DNA of 36,691 nt from Alphaproteobacteria bacterium (GCA_021325385.1 JAJPHH010000111.1:1-36691); one strand, 5' to 3'; shown: positions 24,702-32,639, numbered from the stretch's first letter. The notes: generated by a model from the sequence alone, not told the origin. Made by a program: numbers and translations.

Positions 24702-25028
24702 CGCCTAGTTTAGAACAAGAAAAATCTGCGCTTCCGGAATGGTTCGAGAATTTCGCCTGGGTTGAATTATTCAAAATAGAAATTTCGATCTTCTTGTTGC
24801 TCTCCTCGATTTCTTCCCCATTAGAGAGGTTGGTTCTTGGAAAGAGCTTTCAGGAACGGGCGACAGGTCTCATCGGCGTCCGGCGTTTGACCGACGGCGA
24901 GTGCGCCTCGCGCCCGCCTTCTTCGCCGGCCTTGTCCCCAAGGCCCGCCAGCGCCAAGGCGCAGGGGGCGAGAGCCAGTTTTTGATCAAGCGCAAAGCGG
25001 CGCGTTCGAAGATCGATGAGGTGATGGA
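24702..25028 (+). promoter_or_regulatory. Long AT-richer leader before the cupredoxin-FTR1 genes
   Basis: This gene-free stretch is clearly AT-richer than its surroundings between 24705 and 24850. It contains TTTAGAA (24709-24715), half of the motif bound by Irr in Rhizobiales; the second half is absent. It also holds the perfect 13-bp palindrome TTGAATTATTCAA (24762-24774) and an imperfect inverted repeat around GTTCTTGGAAAG/CTTTCAGGAAC (about 24834-24857). These are candidate metal-responsive operators. No further ORF in the stretch looks coding. Confidence 0.4.
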
Positions 25029-25373
25029 ATGCGGATGTTGACGAATTTCGGCCGTGGCGTGGGCGCGTTGGCCGTCGCATTGGCGGTTTGCGGCGCGGCG
25101 CGAGCCGAGTCGGCGCCGATTCAACTTTCGCTGAAGGACCATCTCTTCACGCCGGCCGAGATCACCGCCCCCGCCAACCAGCCGGTGACGATCGAAATCT
25201 CGAACCAGGACGCGACGCCCGCCGAATTCGAAAGCAAGCAATTGCGCGTCGAAAAGGTCGTCGCCGGCAATTCCAAAATCACGGTGCAAGTCCGGCCGCT
25301 GCCGCCCGGCCGCTATCGCTTTTACGACGATTACCACGAAAAAACGACCGAAGGTTTTCTAATCGTTCGGTGA
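25029..25373 (+). CDS. Periplasmic cupredoxin-domain protein of an FTR1 iron transport pair
   Basis: 114 residues with a Sec signal peptide (hydrophobic core GVGALAVALAVCG, likely cleavage after AARA, residue 26). The mature domain has the family pattern LKDHLFTPAEITAPANQPV, then TPAEFESKQLRVEKVVAGNS and LPPGRYRFYDDYHEKTTEGF. This is the small cupredoxin seen next to FTR1-type permeases (FtrB/EfeO cupredoxin type), probably handling Cu or Fe(II) oxidation before transport. His38 and His103 are candidate ligands. It sits 13 bp upstream of the permease gene, so the two form an operon. Confidence 0.85.
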   Translation: MRMLTNFGRGVGALAVALAVCGAARAESAPIQLSLKDHLFTPAEITAPANQPVTIEISNQDATPAEFESKQLRVEKVVAGNSKITVQVRPLPPGRYRFYDDYHEKTTEGFLIVR

Positions 25374-25386
25374 TGGAGCGTTCGGG

Positions 25387-26247
25387 ATGCTTGGCGCGCT
25401 GATCATTGTCTTTCGCGAAGTCATCGAGGCGGGCATCATTGTCGGCATCGTGCTGGCCGTCACGCGCGGCGTCGCCCGGAGCCGGCTTTGGGTTTCGATC
25501 GGCGTCGCCGGCGGGATCGTCGGCGCAGCTTTGGTCGCCGCTTTCGCCGGCGCGATCGCCGACGCGGTCGCCGGCATGGGCCAGGAGCTGCTCAACGGCG
25601 CGATCCTGGCGATCGCCGTCCTCATGCTGACTTGGCACAATGTCTGGATGGCGAGCCATGGCAGGCAGATGGCCGCCGATATGCGTCAGTTCGGCGAACA
25701 GGTGCGCAGCGGCTCGCGCTCGCTCTTCGCCCTCGCCGTCGTCGTCGGCGTCGCCGTGATGCGCGAAGGTTCGGAAGTCGCCCTCTTCCTTTATGGTCTC
25801 GCCGCGGCCGGCGGATCGGGCGCGGCGGAGCTCTTGGCCGGCTCCGGCCTCGGCCTGCTCGCCGGCTGCGCGGTCAGCGCCCTGACTTTCCTTGGCTTGG
25901 TGACGATTCCGCAGCGTCATCTCTTCCGGGTGACGACGGCGCTGATCACCTTCCTCGCCGCCGGCCTCGCCGCCCAGAGCGCCTCGTTCTTCCAGCAGGC
26001 CGGGCTGATCGGCGCGCTGTCGCAGACGGCTTGGGACAGCTCCTCGATTCTCTCGGATACGAGCTTGTTGGGCCGCGTGCTGCACACGCTGATCGGCTAT
26101 TCGGATCAGCCTTCTGTGCTGCAGGTCGTGGTCTATGGGGCGACGCTGGCCGCGATCTTCACGTTGTCGAAGCTCTTCGCCGCGCCGAAGAGCGGCGCAC
26201 GGTCCGTCGTCGCGAGCCGGACCGCCAATGGCGCCCGGCCGGCTTGA
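25387..26247 (+). CDS. FTR1-family high-affinity iron permease
   Basis: 286 residues, seven predicted membrane helices. Both REXXE iron-translocation motifs are present: REVIE (residues 10-14) in the first helix and REGSE (126-130) in the fourth. Family length and order match FtrC/EfeU. The upstream cupredoxin would present iron; FtrA (P19) and FtrD (ferredoxin-type membrane protein) are absent from the immediate neighbourhood, so the system is a two-gene variant, or the others lie elsewhere. The stop is 3 bp from that of the next gene, which converges. Confidence 0.9.
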   Translation: MLGALIIVFREVIEAGIIVGIVLAVTRGVARSRLWVSIGVAGGIVGAALVAAFAGAIADAVAGMGQELLNGAILAIAVLMLTWHNVWMASHGRQMAADMRQFGEQVRSGSRSLFALAVVVGVAVMREGSEVALFLYGLAAAGGSGAAELLAGSGLGLLAGCAVSALTFLGLVTIPQRHLFRVTTALITFLAAGLAAQSASFFQQAGLIGALSQTAWDSSSILSDTSLLGRVLHTLIGYSDQPSVLQVVVYGATLAAIFTLSKLFAAPKSGARSVVASRTANGARPA

Positions 26248-26250
26248 GGA

Positions 26251-26802
26251 TCAAGCGGTCGCGCGTTTGGCGGCGATGTAAGCCTTGAAGTCGCTCATCG
26301 AGGCGAAGCGATAGGAGCCTTGGTCGGTTTCAGCCTCGATCGAGCCGTCGGAAAAAATGCTGTAATTCGCGCCGCCCGAACTGTAGCGGCCGACGAGCGT
26401 CGTGGGCTGCCGCTCCTCCCCTTGGCCTTCCATCGACGCGGCGTCGGCCGCCAGAGGCGGCGCGCTCGTCGGCTCGACCTCGGGCGCCGATTGCGGCGGA
26501 ATCGGCGGCGGCTCGGTCGGCTCCAGGGCTGCGGCCGGCGGCGGAACGGGCGGCGCAAGATCGAGCTCGGCGGCGACCCGGCGCGTCGCCTCGCTTTGCC
26601 TGAGGATCGCGGCGCGCAAGGCGTCGATGCGGTGGGCGAGCGCCGCCATGGCGAGAATGACCAGGCCGGCGGCGGCCGATATCGCCGAACAGGTGGCGTA
26701 AATCGCGCCGATCTCGGTCGTCAGAAGGTCGATGCTCGCGACGAGGCCGGCGCCGGCAAGGACGATCAGGACAAGACCCAGAAGAACGAGAAGCCATTTC
26801 AT
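26251..26802 (-). CDS. Anchored hypothetical protein with C-terminal small domain
   Basis: 183 residues. Two N-terminal hydrophobic helices (MKWLLVLLGLVLIVLAGAGL, then AISAAAGLVILAMAALAH) anchor it in the membrane, followed by a short coiled segment (RIDALRAAILRQSEATRR), a Pro/Glu-rich linker, and a compact C-terminal unit GRYSSGGANYSIFSDGSIEA plus YRFASMSDFKAYI. That unit recurs in Rhizobiales membrane proteins of unknown role, from general recollection. It converges on the permease gene. I do not recognise a function; an envelope or cytoskeleton-adaptor role is only a guess. Confidence 0.65.
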   Translation of the reverse strand: MKWLLVLLGLVLIVLAGAGLVASIDLLTTEIGAIYATCSAISAAAGLVILAMAALAHRIDALRAAILRQSEATRRVAAELDLAPPVPPPAAALEPTEPPPIPPQSAPEVEPTSAPPLAADAASMEGQGEERQPTTLVGRYSSGGANYSIFSDGSIEAETDQGSYRFASMSDFKAYIAAKRATA

Positions 26803-26994
26803 TCGCCGATTCCCCTTCTTGTCTTAAATCCAATTGGGTCAATTTGTCGGAATGGCGGCGCGGAAATGGCCGGATTGGCGCCCCGGTCTCCCTGTGCGGC
26901 AAAGCGCGGAGAGCCCGAACGGGGCGCGGCGAAGGGCCGCCCGAGCGAGGGGATTACCCTCGATCGTCGCGACCCTCCGCCATGCCGTCGCATG

Positions 26995-27011
26995 TCCCCG
27001 CTTCGCGGGGA
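26995..27011. repeat. Short hairpin downstream of the psiF-like gene
   Basis: TCCCCGC (26995-27001) and GCGGGGA (27005-27011) around TTC. It starts 9 bp beyond the psiF-like stop on the minus strand and may act as its terminator stem, but no T-run follows. It resembles the CCCGCTTCGCGGG core of the repeat at 8410-8553. Confidence 0.6.
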
Positions 27012-27019
27012 GATCGTCG

Positions 27020-27274
27020 CTATTCGCCCGTGGCGTCGGTCACGCATTTCTTGGTGAAGCTTGTTTTGGCGGCGCCGGCGAGCTTCTTGTCGGCGGCTTG
27101 CTGGTCGCAGGAGGCCTGCGCGTCCTTCTTGCATTTGGTCAGGAAGCTGGTCTTGGCGGCGCCGGCCAGTTTCTTGTCGGTCGCCTGGGCGGCGCATGAG
27201 GCGTCGGCCAAGGCGAGGCTCGGCGCGCCGATCACGGCGGCGGCGATGAGCGCGGCGAAAATCGTCTTCGTCAT
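27020..27274 (-). CDS. PsiF-repeat periplasmic protein
   Basis: 84 residues with a signal peptide (hydrophobic core IFAALIAAAVIGAPSLALA, cut near LALA-DAS). The mature part is two near-identical PsiF repeats: CAAQATDKKLAGAAKTSFLTKC and CDQQAADKKLAGAAKTSFTKKC in shortened form each flanked by Cys pairs. PsiF proteins are phosphate-starvation-inducible in E. coli; their role is unknown, and no pho box is evident here. Two repeats with four cysteines suggest disulfides in the periplasm. It stands alone, transcribed away from the SDR gene. Confidence 0.85.
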   Translation of the reverse strand: MTKTIFAALIAAAVIGAPSLALADASCAAQATDKKLAGAAKTSFLTKCKKDAQASCDQQAADKKLAGAAKTSFTKKCVTDATGE

Positions 27275-27479
27275 GGTGTCTCCTCCTTGAGCCCCGAAAG
27301 GGGCGCGCCCATAATTTATCAGAAAACGCGCGGGAGAAGGCGCCCAAGGTCAAAGCGTCTTCGAGACGCCGCGATCACCGGGATTTGCATTGCTCGCCGC
27401 CGAGCTCTGCGATCTTACGCTGGGGTCCCCCGGCGCAGTCCGTTCGCCCACGCAGCGGGCCGCCTCACTGGAGGAAAAC

Positions 27480-28331
27480 TTGCCTCATCCTGCTCTCTCC
27501 GCCGGCGCGGTCGCCGTCGTCACCGGCGGCGCGTCCGGCATCGGCCTCGCCGCGGCGACGCGCTTCGCTCAGGCCGGGCTGAAAGTCTGCCTCGCCGATC
27601 TCGGCGAGGACCGGCTCGCCAAGGCCGCGGAAACCATTGCCTCCGCGGCCCCGGACGGCGCGGCGAGCGTGATGACGCTCGCCACGGATGTCGGCCGTCT
27701 CGATCAGGTGCGCCGGCTGGAGGCGGCCGTGGCCGAGCGCTTCGGCGGCGTCGACGTGCTGATGAACAATGCCGGAATCGGGCCGGAGAGCAGCGCGTTC
27801 GGCCCGGCCGAGAATTGGGAGCGCATCCTCGCCGTCAATCTGTGGGGCGTGATTCACGGAACGCAGGTCTTCGGACCGGCCATGATCAAGCGCGGCCGGC
27901 CGGGCCTGATCATCAACACCGGCTCGAAGCAAGGCGTCACCACGCCGCCGGGCAATCCAGCCTATAATGTCTCGAAAGCCGGCGTGAAGGTCTTCACCGA
28001 GGCCCTGCAGCATGAGCTGCGCAACACGCCCGGCTGCCAGATCAGCGCGCATCTGCTGATCCCCGGTTTCGTCTTCACCGGCCTGACCGCGCGCGGCCGC
28101 GCCGAGAAGCCGGCCGGCGCCTGGACGGCGGAGCAGACCGTCGATTTCATGCTCCAGCGGTTGGAGGCGGGCGACTTCTATATTCTCTGCCCCGACGACG
28201 AGACGCCGCGCGCGCTCGACGAGCGCCGCATGGCCTGGGCCATCGGCGACGTCATCGAGAACCGGCCGGCTCTGTCGCGCTGGCATCCCGATTACGCCGA
28301 GGCGTTCAAGGCCTTCGCCGCCGGCCGGTAG
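27480..28331 (+). CDS. Short-chain dehydrogenase/reductase (SDR)
   Basis: 283 residues, TTG start at 27480, chosen because GGAGG lies 5 bp upstream; the frame is open to 27390 but those residues are not SDR-like. The Rossmann glycine motif is TGGASGIG (residues 15-22), NNAG at 96-99, and the catalytic Tyr162-x-x-x-Lys166 sits in AYNVSKAG with Ser149 nearby. An NAD(P)H-dependent oxidoreductase of unknown substrate. The C-terminus ends in WHPDYAEAFKAFAAG. It precedes ubiK by 69 bp. Confidence 0.92.
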   Translation: MPHPALSAGAVAVVTGGASGIGLAAATRFAQAGLKVCLADLGEDRLAKAAETIASAAPDGAASVMTLATDVGRLDQVRRLEAAVAERFGGVDVLMNNAGIGPESSAFGPAENWERILAVNLWGVIHGTQVFGPAMIKRGRPGLIINTGSKQGVTTPPGNPAYNVSKAGVKVFTEALQHELRNTPGCQISAHLLIPGFVFTGLTARGRAEKPAGAWTAEQTVDFMLQRLEAGDFYILCPDDETPRALDERRMAWAIGDVIENRPALSRWHPDYAEAFKAFAAGR

Positions 28332-28400
28332 GCGGCCTCTTGCATCGGCGCAGCGCGGGCTCCAAATCTTTTCAGGCCTATTCGGCCCGAGGAGCCCGCC

Positions 28401-28709
28401 ATGCCGCAAACTTCGAACCGATTCTTCGACGACCTCTCGCGTCTGATGTCCGACGCCGCCGGGCTCGCGGACGGAGCGCGTCGCGAAGTCGAAACCATGC
28501 TGCGCGGCCAGCTCGAGCGGCTAATGTCGGGCATGGACCTTCCGTCTCGCGAGGAGTTCGAAGCGGCGCGCGAAATGGCGGCCCTGGCGCGCGGCGAGAA
28601 CGAGAAGCTGCGGGAAAGAGTCGCAGGGCTGGAGGGACGCCTGAGCGCGCTCGAGGCGCGCGTCGCCCGGCTCGAAGCCGACGCCGTCAAGCCGCCGCCA
28701 CCCATTTGA
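28401..28709 (+). CDS. ubiK: Ubiquinone biosynthesis accessory factor UbiK
   Basis: 102 residues of the BMFP/UbiK family. The N-terminus NRFFDDLSRLMSDAAGL and the segment SREEFEAAREMAALARGENE are family-typical, and residues about 60-95 form a heptad coiled coil (LRERVAGLEGRLSALEARV). UbiK trimerises and supports the ubiquinone (COQ) assembly under aerobic conditions in proteobacteria; membrane-fusion activity has also been reported for relatives. GAGGAG precedes the ATG at 6 bp. It lies in the usual Rhizobiales order ubiK, YbjN, proC. Confidence 0.88.
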   Translation: MPQTSNRFFDDLSRLMSDAAGLADGARREVETMLRGQLERLMSGMDLPSREEFEAAREMAALARGENEKLRERVAGLEGRLSALEARVARLEADAVKPPPPI

Positions 28710-28910
28710 TTCGTCTTGCTGATTCTGTGGACGTCGGTTTCCCGACCGTTTACGAAATTTCGCGAATCCGCGATGCCTTCGGCAATGTTCGCGCGAGTCT
28801 GAGGCGTTTATATTCGTCGATGGGGTGATTCGGCCTGGCCGACTCCGCCCTTTGCCGTCGAGTGAAGCGTGCTGAAGATTTCCGCTCCAACCGCAGCCGA
28901 AGGGTCAGGA

Positions 28911-29414
28911 ATGACGCCGAGCCTGAATTTCGTCGCCGATCGTCCCGAACATCCCCTCGACGTGGTCGAACGATTGGCTTCTCTCAATGAATGGGCGTTC
29001 GATCGGGGCGACGAAGACGAAATCTCGATCCTCGTCTCCGGCGCCTGGACGCAATACGAAGTCGCCTTCACCTGGCTGCCCGACATCGAATCGCTGCATG
29101 TCGGTTGCTCCTTCGATCTGAAGGCGCCGCCGCGCCGGCGGGCCGAGGTCGCATCGCTGATCCAGTTGATCAACGAGCAAATGTGGATCGGCCATTTCGA
29201 TCTTTGGAGCAGCGAGGACATCGTCATGTTCCGGCATTCGCTGGTCCTTGCCGGCGGCGCTCAGCCGAGCGACGCGCAATGCGGCTCGATCGTCCAGGCG
29301 GCGCTGACCGCTTGCGAGAATTACTACCAGGCTTTCCAGTTCGTGCTGTGGGCGGGCAAGAACGCGCGCGAAGCCCTCGACATCGCGATGTTCGAGACGC
29401 AGGGACACGCCTAG
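28911..29414 (+). CDS. YbjN-domain protein
   Basis: 167 residues from the ATG at 28911, chosen for AAGGG six bases before it; a GTG at 28869 gives 181 residues. The YbjN pattern is visible: HPLDVVERLASLNEWAFDRG, DEISILVSGAWTQYEVAFTW, RRRAEVASLIQLINEQMWIG and FDLWSSEDIVMFRHSLVLAG. YbjN-type folds act as chaperone-like or regulatory domains; the precise role in this family is unknown. The gene sits between ubiK and proC, as in related genomes. The start choice is a judgement. Confidence 0.83.
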   Translation: MTPSLNFVADRPEHPLDVVERLASLNEWAFDRGDEDEISILVSGAWTQYEVAFTWLPDIESLHVGCSFDLKAPPRRRAEVASLIQLINEQMWIGHFDLWSSEDIVMFRHSLVLAGGAQPSDAQCGSIVQAALTACENYYQAFQFVLWAGKNAREALDIAMFETQGHA

Positions 29415-29560
29415 GCGGCCTGCCGGCAGATCGAAGCCGCATCCTTTCTCCCAGGAGCGTCACGGCCGGGCTTGACCCGGCCAGCGACGGCGTCGTTCAA
29501 CGATCATCTGCTGAAGACGAAACGGCCGGGACGCCCGCCATGACGGGAGGGAGGACGAAT

Positions 29561-30376
29561 ATGACCGCTTGGCCAGAATCCATCGCCCTGGTCGGCGCCG
29601 GCAAGATGGGCGGGGCGATGCTGCGCGGCTGGTTGGCCGGCGGCCTTCGGCCTGAGGGCGTTGCTATTCTCGATCCGGCGCCTGCGCCCGAGATGATCGA
29701 GTTGGCCCGCAGCCGCGGCCTCGCCCTGCCGCCGCCGCCCGGCTTCAAGCCGGAAGTCGTCGTCCTAGCGGTCAAGCCGCAGACGCTCGACGCCGCCGCG
29801 CCTTCGATCGCCGAACTCGCCCATGCGGACGCGCTCGTCGTCTCGATCATCGCCGGCAAAAGGATCGCCGATCTTCAGGCGCGCGCGCCCAAGGCGCGGG
29901 CGTTCGTGCGCGCCATGCCCAACACGCCGGCGGCGATCGGCCGCGGCGTGACCGGCGCCGCCGCCAATGACGCGTTGACGGACCGTCAGCGCGACATCGC
30001 GCGCACGCTGCTCTCCGCTGTGGGCCTGTTCGACTGGCTGCCCGACGAGAATTTGATCGATGCGGTGACCGCCTTGTCCGGTTCGGGCCCGGCCTATGTG
30101 TTCGCGCTGGTCGAGGCGATGGCCGCCGCCGGCGCGGCGCTCGGCCTGCCGGCCGACCTGGCGATGCGCTTCGCCCGCGGCACGGTCGAGGGCGCAGGCG
30201 AATTGCTGGCGCGAGAACCGGGCGTGTCGGCGGCGCAGCTCCGGCAAAACGTAACCTCGCCGGGCGGCACGACGGCTGCCGCCCTCGCCGTGTTGCAGGG
30301 CGCAGACGGACTCGAGGCGCTGATGGGCAGAGCGATCGCGGCGGCTCATAAGCGCGCCGGCGAATTGGCGGGATAG
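29561..30376 (+). CDS. proC: Pyrroline-5-carboxylate reductase
   Basis: 271 residues from ATG 29561 with GGGAGGGAGGACGAAT before it; the frame extends upstream to 28991 through the YbjN gene and is spurious there. Last step of proline synthesis: NAD(P)H reduction of P5C. The Rossmann start is LVGAGKMGGAM (residues 10-20), followed by VLAVKPQT, MPNTPAAIGRGVTG, the active-site ALSGSGPAYVF, and VTSPGGTTAAAL near the end. Family length and order match. It is the second proline-synthesis gene in the window, 18 kb from proB. Confidence 0.97.
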   Translation: MTAWPESIALVGAGKMGGAMLRGWLAGGLRPEGVAILDPAPAPEMIELARSRGLALPPPPGFKPEVVVLAVKPQTLDAAAPSIAELAHADALVVSIIAGKRIADLQARAPKARAFVRAMPNTPAAIGRGVTGAAANDALTDRQRDIARTLLSAVGLFDWLPDENLIDAVTALSGSGPAYVFALVEAMAAAGAALGLPADLAMRFARGTVEGAGELLAREPGVSAAQLRQNVTSPGGTTAAALAVLQGADGLEALMGRAIAAAHKRAGELAG

Positions 30377-30528
30377 ACTAGTCTAAGGCGCCGTCCGCCT
30401 GCCTTTGGCGAAAGCCGCCGACTCGCGGACCGCTTTAAGTTCGCTGAAATCTCTCAAGCGTAAAGAGCGCACATGACAGGAGGCATGAGGCCTCTCTACG
30501 GTTGGCCCATGTAGATCCGGAGCCTTCG

Positions 30529-30693
30529 ATGTTGCGTTTGCTCAAGACTTTCCTGGCCAATGAATCCGGCGCAACTGCGATCGAATATAGCTTGATCGCC
30601 TCCCTCATCGCCCTGGCCATCATCACCGCGGTCTCGTCAGTGGGCAATAAGCTCAAGGCCCCGTTCAACGAAGTGACGAGCAATCTAAAATAG
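30529..30693 (+). CDS. Flp/Fap-type pilin, stand-alone gene
   Basis: 54 residues from ATG 30529, with GGAG six to seven bases upstream; a longer frame from 30502 adds 9 residues. The Flp signature is GATAIEYSLIASLIAL after a short leader MLRLLKTFLANES, with cleavage expected in the prepilin site before the GATAIEY hydrophobic stretch. Tad/Flp pili mediate surface attachment. No cpa/tad assembly genes lie in the window, so this is an orphan pilin that may use a system encoded elsewhere. A GC-rich 8-bp hairpin (30693-30718) follows the stop. Confidence 0.85.
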   Translation: MLRLLKTFLANESGATAIEYSLIASLIALAIITAVSSVGNKLKAPFNEVTSNLK

Positions 30694-30718
30694 CGGCGGG
30701 CGCGTCCGCTCCCGCCGC
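30693..30718 (+). terminator. GC-rich hairpin after the flp pilin gene
   Basis: GCGGCGGG (30693-30700) and CCCGCCGC (30711-30718) pair perfectly around a 10-nt loop. No T-run follows, so it may be a transcript-stabilising stem rather than a true terminator. Confidence 0.35.
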
Positions 30719-30781
30719 CGCTTGGCCAAGTCGCGACAAGCCTCTAAACTAGCTCTCCAAAACGGGACCAAGGAGGCTTCG

Positions 30782-31507
30782 ATGGCCGACCAGGACGCCG
30801 CCCCTTCCGCCGCGCCAAAGAGCGGCGACACCAAAAACCGCATTGTCGACGCCTTGATGGCGCTCGCCGCCGAGCGGGCTTTCGAAGACATTTCGATCAG
30901 CGACATCGCCGAGAGAGCCGGGGTCACACTGGCTGATTTCCGCGACGCCTTCCCCTCCAAAGGCGCGGCGCTTGCGGCCTTCACCCGGCGCATTGACCGG
31001 ATCGTGCTCGAAAAGCGCAGCGACGACCTCGCCGGAGAAGCGGCGAAGGAGCGGCTGTTCGATGTCCTGATGCGCCGGCTCGACGCCATGGCGCCTTATA
31101 AGGAAGGCCTGCGCGGCGTCGCCCAATGGCTGCGGCGCGAGCCCATGGCGGCGCTCGCCATGAACCAGCTCGCGCTCAATTCGATGCGCTTCATGCTCGA
31201 GGCCGCCGGCATCGAGAGCGAGGGCGCGGTCGGCGCACTGAAATTGCAGGGCCTGGTCTTCGCCTGGGCGCGGGTGCTCGACGTCTGGTTCGACGACGAT
31301 TCCGACCTCTCCAAGACCATGGCCGCGCTCGACCGCGAATTGGCGCGCGGCGAGAAGCTGGTGTCGCGCGCCGAGAGCCTGGACCGTTTGGCCGCCCCGC
31401 TCCGGGCCTTCGGCCGCGCGGCCTTCGAGTCGCGCCGGCGGGCGCGGGAAGCGTTTCGCGAGCGCCGGCGGCCGCATGACGGGGATGAGCGCGCGCATCG
31501 GCTGTAG
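30782..31507 (+). CDS. TetR-family protein with COQ9-like C-terminal half
   Basis: 241 residues from ATG 30782, preceded by AAGGAGG at an ideal distance. The helix-turn-helix region is TKNRIVDALMALAAERAFED then ISISDIAERAGVTLADFRDAF. The second half, including VFAWARVLDVWFDDDSDLSK and MAALDRELARGEKL, resembles the COQ9/ubiquinone-associated family that shares the TetR fold, so this protein may be a COQ9-like factor rather than a repressor; ubiK sits 2 kb upstream. Both readings are inference. It is a single gene with a 33-bp spacer from the flp region. Confidence 0.75.
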   Translation: MADQDAAPSAAPKSGDTKNRIVDALMALAAERAFEDISISDIAERAGVTLADFRDAFPSKGAALAAFTRRIDRIVLEKRSDDLAGEAAKERLFDVLMRRLDAMAPYKEGLRGVAQWLRREPMAALAMNQLALNSMRFMLEAAGIESEGAVGALKLQGLVFAWARVLDVWFDDDSDLSKTMAALDRELARGEKLVSRAESLDRLAAPLRAFGRAAFESRRRAREAFRERRRPHDGDERAHRL

Positions 31508-31924
31508 GGCGGAAAGGCCCCGCTCCCGCTTGCGGAGGCGGGCGCGCGCCGGTCGGGCGGCGGCGCCAGAGCCGAGGCACGCGCTCATGAACGCGAATAT
31601 TCTCGCGCCGCGCGCCGAAGGTCGTTTTGTCGCTGAGAATCCTGGCGACGGGAGCGCCATCCGGCGGCTTGGGGAGGCCTGACGGCGATCAACCGCGCGG
31701 CGGCGTTCCGTTTGCGGGACAAGCCGGCTGACCTTCCCGAGCTCGGCGCTTCCGATTTCTTCAAATTCGATCTTTCTCGGCAACCTCCCGCCAGCCATGC
31801 GGCCAGGAATCCGGGCGCAATGCCCCGATTCAACGCTGCTTAACCACGGATTTTAGCGCTTCGCGCAGCCCGTCGCGCCATCCTTCCGCCAACCAACGAA
31901 CGGGTCGAACGGAAGAGGCGGAGC
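31508..31924. other. Gene-free stretch between the TetR/COQ9-like and DUF6101 genes
   Basis: About 417 bp. A short plus-strand frame (ATG 31587, product MNANILAPRAEGRFVAEN...) ends at TGA 31682, and another frame continues in protein-like sequence (SDFFKFDLSRQP near 31755), with no start codon after the preceding stop. Together these could be one small frameshifted gene, but the evidence is thin. No RNA gene or clear regulatory site seen. Confidence 0.5.
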
Positions 31925-32503
31925 ATGGAACTGGAGCGATCTCCAGCGATCGGGCTTGAGCGCTCGGCGCCGAAGCCGGGCGCGTGCGAGGCGCGCCGCA
32001 TCGTCGCGGCCGATCCGCGCGCCGACGGGCGGCGGCGCGAAGTGATGCTGGCGCGGGGGCGCGTCCAGATCGCCCGCAGCGTCGCCGGCGTCAGGATGAA
32101 GATTTCATTGGCCGCGAGCGCCTATCGCGGCGTGGTGCTGCGCCTGCGCGGGTTCGAAGAGCAGCGCTTTTCGTACGAGATCGAACTCGCCCATCGCGAT
32201 CCCGATCTCAGCGTCACGTTGCTCGAAGCGAGCGACGACAGCGAGGTTCAGGCCGAATGGCGGCTCTGGGCGAAGTTCCTCGGCCTGCCGGCCCTGGTCG
32301 AGCGCAAGGAAGGTCAGCCCGAGCCGGAGACCGCGCGGCTCGGCGAGCTGGTCGTCGGCTATAGAAAGCCGCGCCGCCGGGGCGGCGCCATGGCTCGCCG
32401 CCGGCCGCGGTTCCTCACGCGGCGCAAGACCGGCCGCGGCTCGTCGGGACCGTCGCTGGCGGGGGCGCGGGAGATTTTTCCGGGGTCGAAAGACGAGCGG
32501 TGA
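31925..32503 (+). CDS. DUF6101-family protein
   Basis: 192 residues, ATG 31925 after AGAGGCGGAGC. The N-terminus is variable; the core VMLARGRVQIARSVAGVRMK then SAYRGVVLRLRGFEEQRFSY and HRDPDLSVTLLEASDD with RLWAKFLGLPALVE is characteristic of the alphaproteobacterial DUF6101 family. A basic C-terminal tail (RRRPRFLTRRKTGRGS) could bind nucleic acid or membrane phosphate. The function is unknown. It stands alone, followed by the inverted repeat at 32539-32609. Confidence 0.8.
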   Translation: MELERSPAIGLERSAPKPGACEARRIVAADPRADGRRREVMLARGRVQIARSVAGVRMKISLAASAYRGVVLRLRGFEEQRFSYEIELAHRDPDLSVTLLEASDDSEVQAEWRLWAKFLGLPALVERKEGQPEPETARLGELVVGYRKPRRRGGAMARRRPRFLTRRKTGRGSSGPSLAGAREIFPGSKDER

Positions 32504-32538
32504 AGCGCCTCGCCGTCGCTGAAAGGCGCGGCGCCATC

Positions 32539-32609
32539 CCCGCGCAAGCGGGAATCCAGGCGCCGCCGAGCTTGAAGGAAACATCGTGCTGGATTCCCGC
32601 TTGCGCGGG
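32539..32609. repeat. REP-like inverted repeat downstream of the DUF6101 gene
   Basis: CCCGCGCAAGCGGGAATCCAG (32539-32559, in shortened form CCCGCGCAAGCGGGAATCCA) and its exact complement at 32589-32609 form a 21-bp stem with a 29-bp loop. The outer flanks also pair imperfectly. It lies in the tail-to-tail gap with amn, a typical position for these elements. Confidence 0.85.
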
Positions 32610-32639
32610 AATGACAGCGCCAGGCGCAGCCGCCGCGCC

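Noticed and set aside
30484-30513. Nine-codon leader-peptide-like ORF (MRPLYGWPM) after AGGAGG upstream of flp
   Set aside because: The AGGAGG is only one base from the ATG, too close for normal initiation, and no attenuator hairpin follows.
31476-31682. 68-codon plus-strand frame overlapping the TetR/COQ9-like 3' end
   Set aside because: Its first third is a shadow of the TetR-like gene; only the part after 31587 merits a note.
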